Source: Saccoglossus kowalevskii (lineage: Eukaryota > Hemichordata > Enteropneusta > Harrimaniidae). Taken from it: a stretch of DNA of 10,633 bases. Positions 1-7,467 of this stretch are shown here, one piece after another. Position 1 is the stretch's first letter. Each line of letters starts with the position of its first letter. Below the pieces are notes generated by a model, which saw only the letters and a list, made by a program, of their open reading frames with translations, ran no database searches and had not been told where the DNA came from. The DNA is taken from contig NW_003128369.1 of NCBI RefSeq assembly GCF_000003605.2, forward strand, positions 903,838-914,470. The letters are read 5' to 3'. Both the position numbers and the translations under genes were made by a program.

Positions 1-295
1 TAGCTAATGTATTAGGTAAGGGGTGTATCATCACTGTGATGGGGTGGGTGATAAGATAAATCTTGATAAGGGATGTCTACCAGCTAATGTATTAGGTAAG
101 GGGTGTACCATTACTGTGATGGGGTGGGTGATAAGATAAACCTTGATAAGCGATGTCTACTAGCTAATGTATTAGGTAAGGGGTGTACCATCACTGTGAT
201 GGGGTGGGTGATAAGATAAACCTTGATAAGGGATGTCTACCAGCTAATGTATTAGGTAAGGGGTGAACCGTGATTGGGATAAGGTGGGATGTAAA
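1..295. repeat. 80-bp minisatellite, about 3.5 copies
   Basis: Copies start at 1, 81, 161 and 241 with an exact 80-bp period. Copies 1 to 3 are full length and differ from each other at a handful of bases. The fourth matches for about 25 bp and then decays until about 295. Each copy opens with [T/C]AGCTAATGTATTAGGTAAG; odd copies start with T and even copies with C. The array begins at the window edge, so it may continue to the left. It lies in the intron upstream of ACE-like exon A. Confidence 0.95.
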
Positions 296-670
296 ACAGT
301 AGTGTATCATGTGTCATTGTGCGAGACTGATTTGAAAGAGCTTAAAGCTTACAATGTAATAATTACAATACATATATTTCATGAACTTGTTGATTGCAAT
401 ATGTGATAATTACGATGCACATATTTTATTCAATTTCGCATTAAACTAATTTGTAGCAATGTTTAATTTTTGTTTTCATTAGTATGCTATCATATATGTA
501 TTAGCCCTAATTTCTCCATGGAAACTGTCTAATCTTAACGTATTGCACTAGTGATTTGTTAAATTAAAAATGGCGTTCCCTTGACAGGATTATTACGCAC
601 CCTTATACTACACCGAGGCAAATTGTCCGTTGGAATGTCTAACATTTTGTATGTCTGTATCTTATACTAG
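296..670 (+). other. ACE-like intron, 3' end
   Basis: AT-rich intronic sequence between the minisatellite and exon A. I looked for the preceding family exon and did not find it. A pyrimidine-rich tract precedes the acceptor at 669-670. Confidence 0.7.
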
Positions 671-768
671 GCGACATGTGGGGGCGCTTTTGGACCAATC
701 TCTACAGCATAGTTGAACCATACCCCAATGGCACCAATGTTGACGTCACAGATGAAATGATACGACAG
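671..768 (+). CDS. ACE2-like: ACE-like exon A (first exon in window)
   Basis: The acceptor is the AG at 669-670 after a T-rich tract; the donor is GT at 769-770. The first two bases complete a Gly codon begun in an upstream exon (phase 1), then [16 protein letters not shown] follows, ending phase 0 at Gln. This matches the family segment GNMW/GDMW before the active site. It contains one N-glycosylation sequon (NGT). The length of 98 bp equals the corresponding human ACE exon as I recall it. Confidence 0.92.
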
Positions 769-3700
769 GTAAAAATCAAACTAAAGAGTCGAGTTTGTCT
801 TGATAAATACATCGGCATTATCCTTACAAATATTAAAATCAAATTAATGGGATATTATATGGTCACGTGATAAATTTGCTAAAAACGTTAATAACGTTCA
901 ATAACAGATCAACAAGTGTTTGATGACTAATTAACTTCTTTCTTTCTCTTACAGAACTACACTGTCGACAGAATGTTTCGTATGGCGGATGATTTCTTTA
1001 TATCAATGGGGTTGATTGAAGCGCCCCCAGAGTTCTGGGCAGAATCCATGTTCGTCAAACCAACTGACAGACTAGCGGAATGTCATGCCACTGCCTGGGA
1101 CTTCTACAATCGAATAGATTTCAGGTACTAGCACGTTGAAGGGTTGATCAATTTGAAAAACGGGGCTATCAACAAAGACACCTCTGTGGTATCTTATTTT
1201 GTTTTGTGTTTTAAACACGCCATTGCTCCTCTTTTTTCATGGCAAATTGTATCCAGCTAAAACTAATTAACTTTTCATGGCGTGTGAGTTTCTTTTTCAA
1301 TGTGTAGGACCCCGGTTTCAAGTGTCTCGTATTTATTGCCAACAATTTGTTGGTTTCTATAACTATGTGAGTTCTGCGGTATACATATTTTTATTGGGCA
1401 CGGTATAAGTAAAACACGTTCTCGACCTTGACGTTGATCTCTTACTTATATGTACAATAAAATGGCTTTACTACAGTCATTATAAGCTACAACCAGTTTG
1501 CCGCTCAGAAAGTTATACTAACCGGTGACGTCACGGTGAAAAGGGTCTGTCGTACTAAAGAAGTTCAACGCACTCTGTCATATGAACATATCTTTGTTAT
1601 TCCTCATGTGCATCGGTGGTGGCGTACAGATGCGTAGTGATAACACCGTCTCATGTGGTGGCGCCCTTGCAATACCTTCAGTGGGGCTAATAATAAAATT
1701 AAGCGTATTATTTGTAAATTGAGATTAAAACTAAAAAACATTATTTTGAAGACTAGTAGAACCAAAAAGCAATTTCTTAATTGCAATAGAAATATCAAAT
1801 AGAAAGATTCTCGATGCAGGGATGGATATGACAATAAAAGAATTTTCGATGTTTGTGATATATATGACTTACATAGCTGACTGTAAGGGACATTGCGATA
1901 ATGTTTGAAAAAAAGACGTTGTTCTTGCAAGAGAAAAAGCGTCTTAAGCTTTGTAGAATTTCGGATAAAGTACTCGTCATATTATGAGGTTATTATCGCA
2001 TCGCACCGACCGACGTGCACTGTACTGTCTTCGTGCATACTTTGAAGTATCCTCGTAATGAATAACCTTACTATTATTATACATCTTTGGGAATACACAA
2101 TGGGTTTAGAACAGAACAGAACAGAACAGAACAGAACAGAACAGAATCAGCGAACTTCTTTGTGTGGAGTCTGTTCAAACCCTGGTGGCAGCCATGTTTG
2201 TTTTTATTATTAGAGAACGCTTACACGCGTCATTATTCCGTATTTGGAATTCGCATTCCTTATATGGTAGGATAGCCCGTAAAATACCGAATAATTACGG
2301 CGCGCTGTAACTTACGGCGTTACGGTGACAGAAGTATAATAATAAGTTTTAACATTACCAGTTCATTTTTGTTTAGTAAACCCAATTGTTTATCATTTGA
2401 GAGGGCATTAGGATATAACCAATAGGTCAAGACAGATGCCTTAAATACACGTAGAATTTAGATTGATTAAATGTGCCTTCTTGTGTTTTGAAATTATTTG
2501 TATATTTGAGTAGATCACCGCACAGTATGTTGAACAAGTCATTGAAAGTGGTACTCATATGGTTGATGACATGTTCAAAATACGACATTTTGTCATTTAA
2601 GGGATGAACACCAGTCTCATAAAGGGCGGTGGTCGTCGCGCTGCGCAAGTGCGATATTTGTGTTTATTTTCCCACAATCCAATGCGCTCTTCTTATGGAA
2701 ATCACAAGTATGAGGTTTGACCTGGGCGCACTAATTACCGCCGATGACTCCTTCCTACTCGTTGATCTGTGCAACAGTCAATGTTGCCATCTTTGTTTAA
2801 ATAAGACCCATATATCTCGCGCATGCGTGGTGCGACGGCTACCGCCCTTTAAATTAGGTTCAATGAAAAACTTAAGGTGCACATGAATGTCATTGTAATT
2901 TGTCGCTGTTCAACTATTGACCACTCGGCCATTTTAAATCAAATCAAAAGACAAAAAAACTTGCATCAGAAACCAAATATGTGAAACCAGCATACTAACG
3001 TTGAATGAAGTCGTTCCAGGCATGTCCGAAAAATTGTTGATATCATTTTAAAACTATTTGACTTCGTTGTTGTTGACGAAAATGACCGTCATTCACTTAA
3101 ACAAAATCTGTAAAAGTGTATTTCACAAACACGCGTCAAACATGTAGAAAAATGTCTTTCCAGCTGTGATTTTGATGTCAGGTTTGAATGAAATCGACCC
3201 AGGCATGCCTTAGAAACGGTTGGATGGCATGTTGAAATTGGACAAAACTGGTTGACAGTCGGTTAAACGACAACAAAACGGGAAAAAATCGACGTACACA
3301 TGTATGTCAATATTACCCATCTGTGCAGAAACTTAACAAAATCGATCAAGGTATGTTTGGACATATGTCAATGCATTGCCATGATACTATGCAATGTTGC
3401 CGGCTACAAACAGTTTTGAGATGTCACTGCCACTGCATTTGCTTCCGTACATAAAGAAAGTGTTTCACGTGTGAATGCTAATTTATTCAATAAAGACATT
3501 TGTTGATATTTCATACTCAGGATACGTATGTGCACGGAGGTCAACATGGACGACTTTATGACGATACATCATGAAATGGGACACATTCAATATTTCCTGC
3601 AGTACAAAGACCAACCGGTTGAGTTTCGGGATGGTGCTAATGAGGGTTTTCACGAGGCTGTAGGCGAGGTCATCGCAATGTCTGCTGCCACTACACAACA

Positions 3701-6373
3701 TCTTTACTCGATTGGTTTATTGCACGAAAATCCAGATGACTATGGTAGGTTGGACTAACAGCATTGCAGTAAATAACATTCACAATAACAATCAAACTAA
3801 GGGTAATACTAATATTAGCAATAACAAGATTTTGTTTCTTTTTTTACTGTGTTAATAACAGAAGCAAACAAATATGTGTAATAACTAGGTCATATTTCAT
3901 GTTCATGTTTTCTAGAGACAGACATCAATTTCCTGATGAAGCAAGCTCTGACAATGGTTGCTACGTTACCATTTTCCATCGCGTTAGAGAAATGGCGTTG
4001 GGAAGTGTTCCGTTACAATATACCATACGAAGATTGGATGCAAAAGTGGTGGGAGATAAAGTAAGTACGGAGAGGACGTGTTCAAGTTACTGCTCAGGAT
4101 TAAGTGTGTAAGTACGGGGAGGATGTGTGCGTAAGTATGGAGATGGTGTGTAACTACAGTTGATAAAGAGAAGAGATTGTTATAGATAACGTACATACAT
4201 ACATGGATGTATTCACCATTTGCACATTCTATAGCAGACCATCTGTTGTTTTATGGTCCATGATTTCCTATGACGAAAGACTAAGTTTGGTATATCACAG
4301 ATGACACATTTGCTTTCATCACTTCATTTAACACCAATACTATACACATACATTCGTATTGATATGACGTCATGATTTGTATATAGTGTTCGTTCATTCT
4401 ATACTGCTGTAACTGCATTCTTGGATTTGTACATTCACAATACGTATTGTGACTACGATAACGTTAAAGCGGGAGGGTCGTCACCTGCGCACGCGCGATA
4501 ACAACACACGCTAAACACGCAAAGGCTCATGGGTAGACGCTTGTTTGTAAACAATGACACGCTTTGGCCATCTGACGCATGCGCAGGTGACGACTCCCCG
4601 ACTTTAAAGGTATTACTACTCTGCATAACTTCTGCAAAAATTGTTGTGCAAAGTAAATTTCGAAACGGTATGTATTAGTTCAATCTGTAAATTGTTTAAA
4701 TGATTTGAACATGTTTATGAAGATTCAAATAACATTCATTTTCTTGCAGAAATCAAGTTATAGGCGTTGTTGAACCCGTTCCTCGTACTGAAGAAGATTT
4801 CGACCCCGGTGCAATGTACCACATTGCTAATGACTACTCTTCTTAAGGTGGGCAACTCAGGCACAAAATGTTGTTTTGTGCATAACAACAAAGTTCAGTT
4901 GATGGACGTGTTTCATTATGTTACTCTCAATTACCTGTTGTAATGGAACATTAATTTAATGGATATTGTGATTATAGTCTCAGTTCTGGGATAGTCTTCA
5001 TACGAAGCTGCGTAAACCAGAGTAGAAAGTCGATAATGGGTCGTTCAAGCAGTATTTTGGTGCGGGATGTGTAATTATTTTTATTTGTCCAATTTTGAAG
5101 TCAAAGACATACAATGTCACAGTTTCAGTGTTGTTACGTCATATGTGTCAAACATACGTTAATTTATGTGTATTTGTATAGGTACTACACCCGTACATTC
5201 ATCCAGTTTCAATTCAACGAAGCCATGTGCGAAGCCGCAGGATGGGACCAGGAGATCTTTAAATGTGATTTCTACAATTCTACAGAAGCTGGGAAAATTC
5301 TGGGGTAAGCTTTACTATACAAAACAAAATACCACGTTAAAGTTCTTGTATTTGCACATGTCTGAGATTAGTTTAATACTCGCAACTTGATTTTTATTCA
5401 CTTTCACATGATTGGGTAAATATGAGCAGATATTAAATATGTTCATTGTTTGTAGGGACATGTTAGCAAAAGGTCGTAGTGTACCATGGCCATACGCGAT
5501 GTATGCCATAGCAGGTACATATGAAATGGAGTCTTTACCATTATTGAATTACTTCAAACCATTGGACGAATGGTTAAATAAGGAATTATTTGAACTTGGT
5601 ATAATAGATACAGTAGGGTGGGATCCAAAATGTACTTGGAAACCATATGAAAAAGATGAGCCAGCGACTACTGAAGGTTAGTATACATTTCTAGTTTGAT
5701 GCGCGGTTTCCGCGAAGCTATGGCAGTGCCTATAATGAAGATTGGCTGACTACGACTAAGACCAATTCTTATACCATTTAAGTCACAGGGTAGAATAATT
5801 TATCATAAGAAACCAAAGATACTAGACATACCTGATTATTTGCAGTAGAATCAGTGCCAATACAAATGGCATTTGTTTGCAATGGTAATGAGTAAGGCAA
5901 TGCAGTATATTTTAAAGTTTCATATTCCTACGTCATTTTCGACGTTCACCTCAAAATCGTCAACATTATTGAAGACGTTGGTGAACTTTATTTAAACAAT
6001 CACATTGCATTGTCTTTGAGTTGAACAAACATACACTTGTGATTGCATGTGAAATTGTGTGTTGAAATTTCTATAATATATGAATGTAGTTCCGAATATA
6101 TTCCTTTACATTGTCCTATCATATTCTCGGGTTCAGGAAGATTACCCTGGCATATCTACATATGTGCACGAATTCAATGAATTAATACCCATGCAAAAAA
6201 GTATACATGTATCTGAAAAGTTAATTATCCATAAATGTGTGATTGTATCTTTTATTGAAATGTGTTTTTCTTTTGCAGTCTCAGAACCAGTGATTGATTC
6301 TGCTTCCACAATCATCGTATCCTATGCTATTATCTTCACTGGATTACTGGCCACGAACTTCAAGTTGCAATAG
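671..6373 (+). CDS. ACE2-like: Angiotensin-converting enzyme family (M2) zinc dipeptidase, ACE2-like, 5'-partial, eight exons, frame broken in exon 5
   Basis: The spliced product is an M2 metallopeptidase, a family of extracellular or membrane-anchored enzymes that trim C-terminal residues from peptides. Seen: [82 protein letters not shown] and LLNYFKPL, all in family order. Exon lengths are 98, 170, 224, 145, 98, 123, 221 and 95 bp; from memory the matching human ACE exons are 98, 173, 224, 145, 99 and 123. All junctions are GT-AG and phases join, except that exon 5 is one base short and reads into TAA at 4844-4846. Both Cys pairs expected in this part of an M2 domain are present. [23 protein letters not shown] and MDDF resemble ACE2 more than ACE. 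The N-terminal part of the domain, with the signal peptide, is upstream of the window. Family assignment is near certain; ACE2-type specificity is inference. Confidence 0.95.
955..1124 (+). CDS. ACE2-like: ACE-like exon B
   Basis: The acceptor is TTACAG ending at 954 after a strong pyrimidine tract; the donor is GT at 1125. It encodes [15 protein letters not shown], then PPEFW, and [10 protein letters not shown], ending phase 2 inside an Arg codon. The His of CHATAW matches human testis ACE His353 (ACE2 His345), which contacts substrate. The Thr after Ala is as in ACE2 (CHPTAW), while the Ala is as in ACE (CHASAW). The Cys is the first of the pair closed at the start of the next exon. NYT at the exon start is a sequon. 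Confidence 0.94.
2108..2146. repeat. (GAACA)n microsatellite, about 7.8 units
   Basis: A perfect 5-base repeat of 39 bp within the large ACE-like intron. It is expected to vary in length between individuals. Confidence 0.97.
2620..2851. mobile_element. Non-autonomous inverted-repeat element (MITE), TA-flanked
   Basis: The left end AAAGGGCGGTGGTCGTCGC (from 2621) is an inverted copy of the right end, ACCGCCCTTT at 2841-2850. About 17 of the first 19 bases match and weaker pairing runs to about 36 bp. A TA dinucleotide sits at both edges (2620-2621 and 2850-2851), the target duplication expected of Tc1/mariner-type insertion. The interior has no transposase frame. It is richer in CpG than the intron around it. 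The superfamily is inferred from two bases and is weak. Confidence 0.75.
3001..3355. repeat. Diverged short direct repeats
   Basis: A 24-base segment starting TTGAATGAAGTCG at 3001 recurs at 3184 with three mismatches, and more weakly at about 3333. The spacings of about 183 and 149 bases differ. This suggests decayed copies of a longer repeat rather than a regular array. Confidence 0.5.
3521..3744 (+). CDS. ACE2-like: ACE-like exon C, zinc-binding active site
   Basis: The acceptor is CATACTCAG ending at 3520; the donor is GTAGGT at 3745. HEMGH is encoded at 3570-3584: two zinc-ligand His and the catalytic Glu. The third zinc ligand is the Glu in GFHEAVGE, codon 3654-3656, 24 residues after the second His as in human ACE (His387 to Glu411). 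The second Cys of the CHATAW disulfide is in [21 protein letters not shown] and SIGLL match the ACE2 forms more than the ACE forms. The exon is 224 bp, the same length as the human counterpart as I recall it. No active-site residue is missing here. Confidence 0.97.
3916..4060 (+). CDS. ACE2-like: ACE-like exon D
   Basis: The acceptor is TTTTCTAG ending at 3915; the donor is GTAAGT at 4061, a strong site. The reading frame joins the single G left from exon C and gives [20 protein letters not shown], then LEKWRWEVF and [10 protein letters not shown]. The block matches family sequence including the WRW segment near the chloride site. The exon is 145 bp, as in human ACE from memory, and ends in phase 2 (AA of a Lys codon). 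The donor sequence is repeated twice downstream in the intron (see 4061-4152). Confidence 0.95.
4061..4152 (+). repeat. Repeated splice-donor-like unit at intron start
   Basis: GTAAGTACGGAGAGGA at the true donor (4061) recurs as GTAAGTACGGGGAGGA at 4108 and GTAAGTATGGAGATGG at 4131. The spacings are 47 and 23 bases, fitting a ~23-base unit with one decayed copy. Every copy carries a GTAAGT donor core. Use of a downstream copy would read TAA directly after the Lys codon. Confidence 0.8.
4464..4607. mobile_element. TTAA-flanked inverted-repeat element (piggyBac-type MITE)
   Basis: TTAA at 4464-4467 and at 4604-4607 bracket an element of about 140 bases. The left end AGCGGGAGGGTCGTCACCTG pairs with the right end, whose reverse complement begins AGTCGGGGAGTCGTCACCTG; pairing continues through GCGCA. 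TTAA target duplication with short inverted ends is the piggyBac pattern. The interior is too short for a transposase. The arm at 4486-4497 (TGCGCACGCGCG) fits the NRF-1 consensus YGCGCAYGCGCR exactly. Confidence 0.8.
4750..4847 (+). CDS. ACE2-like: ACE-like exon E with one-base frame lesion and in-frame TAA
   Basis: The acceptor is TTCTTGCAG ending at 4749; the donor is GTGGGC at 4848. The exon reads [30 protein letters not shown], then TAA at 4844-4846, one base before the splice site. Human ACE and ACE2 continue here with two residues (hydrophobic, Arg) before the next exon's Tyr. The exon is 98 bp where 99 is needed for phase 2 to phase 2. One extra T in the TCTTCTT run would give Ser-Phe-Leu-Arg, matching ACE2 Ser-Phe-Ile-Arg. 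The His after AMY matches the transition-state His (ACE His513, ACE2 His505). Met replaces ACE Lys511 (Leu in ACE2). Confidence 0.93.
4848..5181 (+). other. ACE-like intron E-F
   Basis: An intron of 334 bases with GTGGGC donor and TATAG acceptor. I see no gene or repeat in it. Confidence 0.85.
5182..5304 (+). CDS. ACE2-like: ACE-like exon F
   Basis: The acceptor is TTGTATAG ending at 5181; the donor is GTAAGC at 5305. It encodes [20 protein letters not shown], then KCDFY and NSTEAGKIL. The first Tyr corresponds to the catalytic Tyr (ACE Tyr523, ACE2 Tyr515). The two Cys are 12 residues apart, as in the conserved ACE pair. NST is a sequon at the same place as one in ACE2. The exon is 123 bp, as in human ACE from memory. 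It reads correctly only if exon E is repaired to 99 bp or skipped. Confidence 0.95.
5456..5676 (+). CDS. ACE2-like: ACE-like exon G, end of peptidase domain
   Basis: The acceptor is TTGTAG ending at 5455; the donor is GTTAGT at 5677. It encodes [15 protein letters not shown], then [27 protein letters not shown] and a polar Glu/Thr-rich stretch ([10 protein letters not shown]). WP, LLNYF.PL and GW are family blocks marking the end of the M2 domain. If the donor were not used, translation would stop at TAG (5679-5681), which would give a soluble, anchor-less product. Splicing to 6279 keeps the frame (phase 1). Confidence 0.93.
5677..6278 (+). other. ACE-like intron before the last exon
   Basis: An intron of 602 bases, phase 1. 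An open stretch continues upstream of the last exon from about 6080 in the same frame, but its candidate acceptor would give the wrong phase after exon G. I treat it as intron. Confidence 0.75.
6279..6373 (+). CDS. ACE2-like: ACE-like last exon: C-terminal hydrophobic anchor
   Basis: The acceptor is TTTTCTTTTGCAG ending at 6278, a strong site. Joined to the single G of exon G it reads [17 protein letters not shown], then [14 protein letters not shown] and TAG at 6371-6373. About 17 residues are hydrophobic, followed by a six-residue polar tail with one Lys. This could be a short single-pass membrane anchor. It could also be a GPI-attachment signal, with a small-residue site near DSAS. There is no collectrin-like region between the peptidase domain and this segment, unlike vertebrate ACE2, and no long cytoplasmic tail. 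Splice choice rests on phase match and the acceptor, so transcript data are lacking. Confidence 0.8.
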
Positions 6374-6574
6374 AAATGATTAATCAACCATTCAATTGTG
6401 ATTATACATGAACAATGAGATAAGAACAATGCCAATCACATGAGCACTCTACCCGATCAAATTATAACAGTCACACAATGTATATTTAGAATACAAGTTC
6501 CTAGCATCAAATTTAGTCAGACAATTCGAATTTCTTGTGTTTTGTTTTTTTGTTTGTAATGAGCTTGCACTTGC

Positions 6575-6580
6575 ATTAAA
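6575..6580 (+). terminator. Candidate poly(A) signal for the ACE-like transcript
   Basis: ATTAAA, the common variant of AATAAA, occurs about 200 bases after the stop codon. It is the first such hexamer downstream. A later AATAAA lies near 7008, so the true end is undecided. Confidence 0.4.
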
Positions 6581-6897
6581 TAATAGAATTGTCAACTGTA
6601 CATCTGACGATTAGGCAATATGTAATCAAGCAGCTGCATAAGTTATAACTAAACAGTGAATAATATTTGCTGGAAATTCGTTTGAATTTCAGGTAGGACT
6701 TTTAAATTAAAATATTAAATAGCTTTGATTAAAAAAGTTAAATTCACTTATGTATATCAATGTGTGTGTAATCAGAAATGTTCATGAATACATATCTCAT
6801 TATGAATATATATATACTTGTATCTACTGTGTCTTCAGAAATGTTATTTTTGTTGTTCAGCATGTAAAAATGTCCAACAGTCTCTGTATGAATGCCA

Positions 6898-7100
6898 TTG
6901 AAGATATCGGCATGAAATGAACAAATCTGACAAAGCAATTGATCTAGTAGTTTTCAAGAAGTTGAAAATAGAATTATTCACCAAAAATTACAAAAATATT
7001 TGCCAAAAATAAATAATTGAAGATATCGTCATGAAATGAACAAATCTGCCAAAGGTACCCAAGGTATCAAAACATTTGAGCTGATAGTTTTTTAAGAAAA
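6898..7100 (+). repeat. Dispersed repeat, two tandem units (~119-bp period)
   Basis: TTGAAGATATCGGCATGAAA at 6898 recurs as TTGAAGATATCGTCATGAAA at 7017. In both copies TGAACAAATCTG follows. A third copy of the core is at 10414. Unit sequence after the core decays between copies. Orientation is given as read on the plus strand. Confidence 0.8.
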
Positions 7101-7139
7101 TGCAATTGTTGACAGACGACAGACTATGAACAATTACCT

Positions 7140-7200
7140 ATATGAACAGCTCCGCTTTGTCATCAACAATGACAGCAGAGCTAAAAAAAGAAGTTCATAT
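7140..7200. repeat. Nested hairpin
   Basis: ATATGAAC (7140-7147) pairs perfectly with GTTCATAT (7193-7200). Inside, GCTCCGCTTTGTCAT pairs with ATGACAGCAGAGC with few mismatches around a CAACA loop. It lies just after the tandem repeat and may be the end of the same mobile element. Confidence 0.65.
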
Positions 7201-7447
7201 CGAAAAAGTTTCAATAATATTGTTCACCGAGGCCAGTTCCGGGCTTCATAAACCAAGCAGTTTGATTAGGAAGACATGTAATAAATAATGCAGTTAATAC
7301 AAAGATACTGTGAAATATGCACCGAGACAGTAAACGATCACCTCTGTTATGCATTAGTCAAAACTTACACTGTACTGTTGTGCTAACTTTGCAGCATCAC
7401 TGCAATAATGGTTTGATCTTCAATAAATTTACAGCTGTGGTAGGATA

Positions 7448-7467
7448 GACATACATACATACATATG
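7448..7467. repeat. (ACAT)n microsatellite
   Basis: A short run of about five ACAT units. A shorter run of the same motif lies near 4191-4204. Confidence 0.85.

Larger units (their letters stand above)
1125..3520 (+). other. Large ACE-like intron (2.4 kb) with mobile-element debris
   Basis: This intron separates exons B and C, which join in phase 2. It holds a (GAACA)n microsatellite, a 232-bp inverted-repeat element at 2620-2851, short related direct repeats between 3001 and 3355, and a GC-richer patch at about 1970-2330 with small palindromes. No open reading frame in it resembles a known protein. Confidence 0.85.
4061..4749 (+). other. ACE-like intron D-E
   Basis: An intron of 689 bases joining two phase-2 ends. 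It contains the donor-like repeats at its start, a short ACAT run near 4191-4204 and the TTAA element at 4464-4607. No coding sequence is seen. Confidence 0.85.

Noticed and set aside
585-660. Possible exon upstream of exon A (TATTACGCACCC region)
   Set aside because: No frame matches the family segment expected before GDMW, and no donor follows; it is the pyrimidine tract and branch region of exon A.
1604-1980. Two minus-strand open frames in the large intron
   Set aside because: Low-complexity hydrophobic translation of AT-rich DNA, with no motif and no matching exon signals.
2629-2886. Open frame of 85 codons within the large intron
   Set aside because: It lies almost entirely inside the 2620-2851 inverted-repeat element, and its Cys residues follow no known domain pattern.
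6080-6278. Open frame upstream of the last exon with a candidate acceptor at TTCAG (about 6137), which could be an extra exon
   Set aside because: Starting there is phase 0 while exon G ends in phase 1; joined as required it soon reaches TGA. The sequence resembles neither the M2 family nor collectrin.
671-6373. Reading the ACE-like locus as an old processed or decayed pseudogene
   Set aside because: Introns are present, all GT-AG sites are good and there is only one lesion. A decayed copy would show more damage.
7448-7467. Periodic ACAT run as a CRISPR-like array
   Set aside because: A simple microsatellite in animal DNA, with no spacers.
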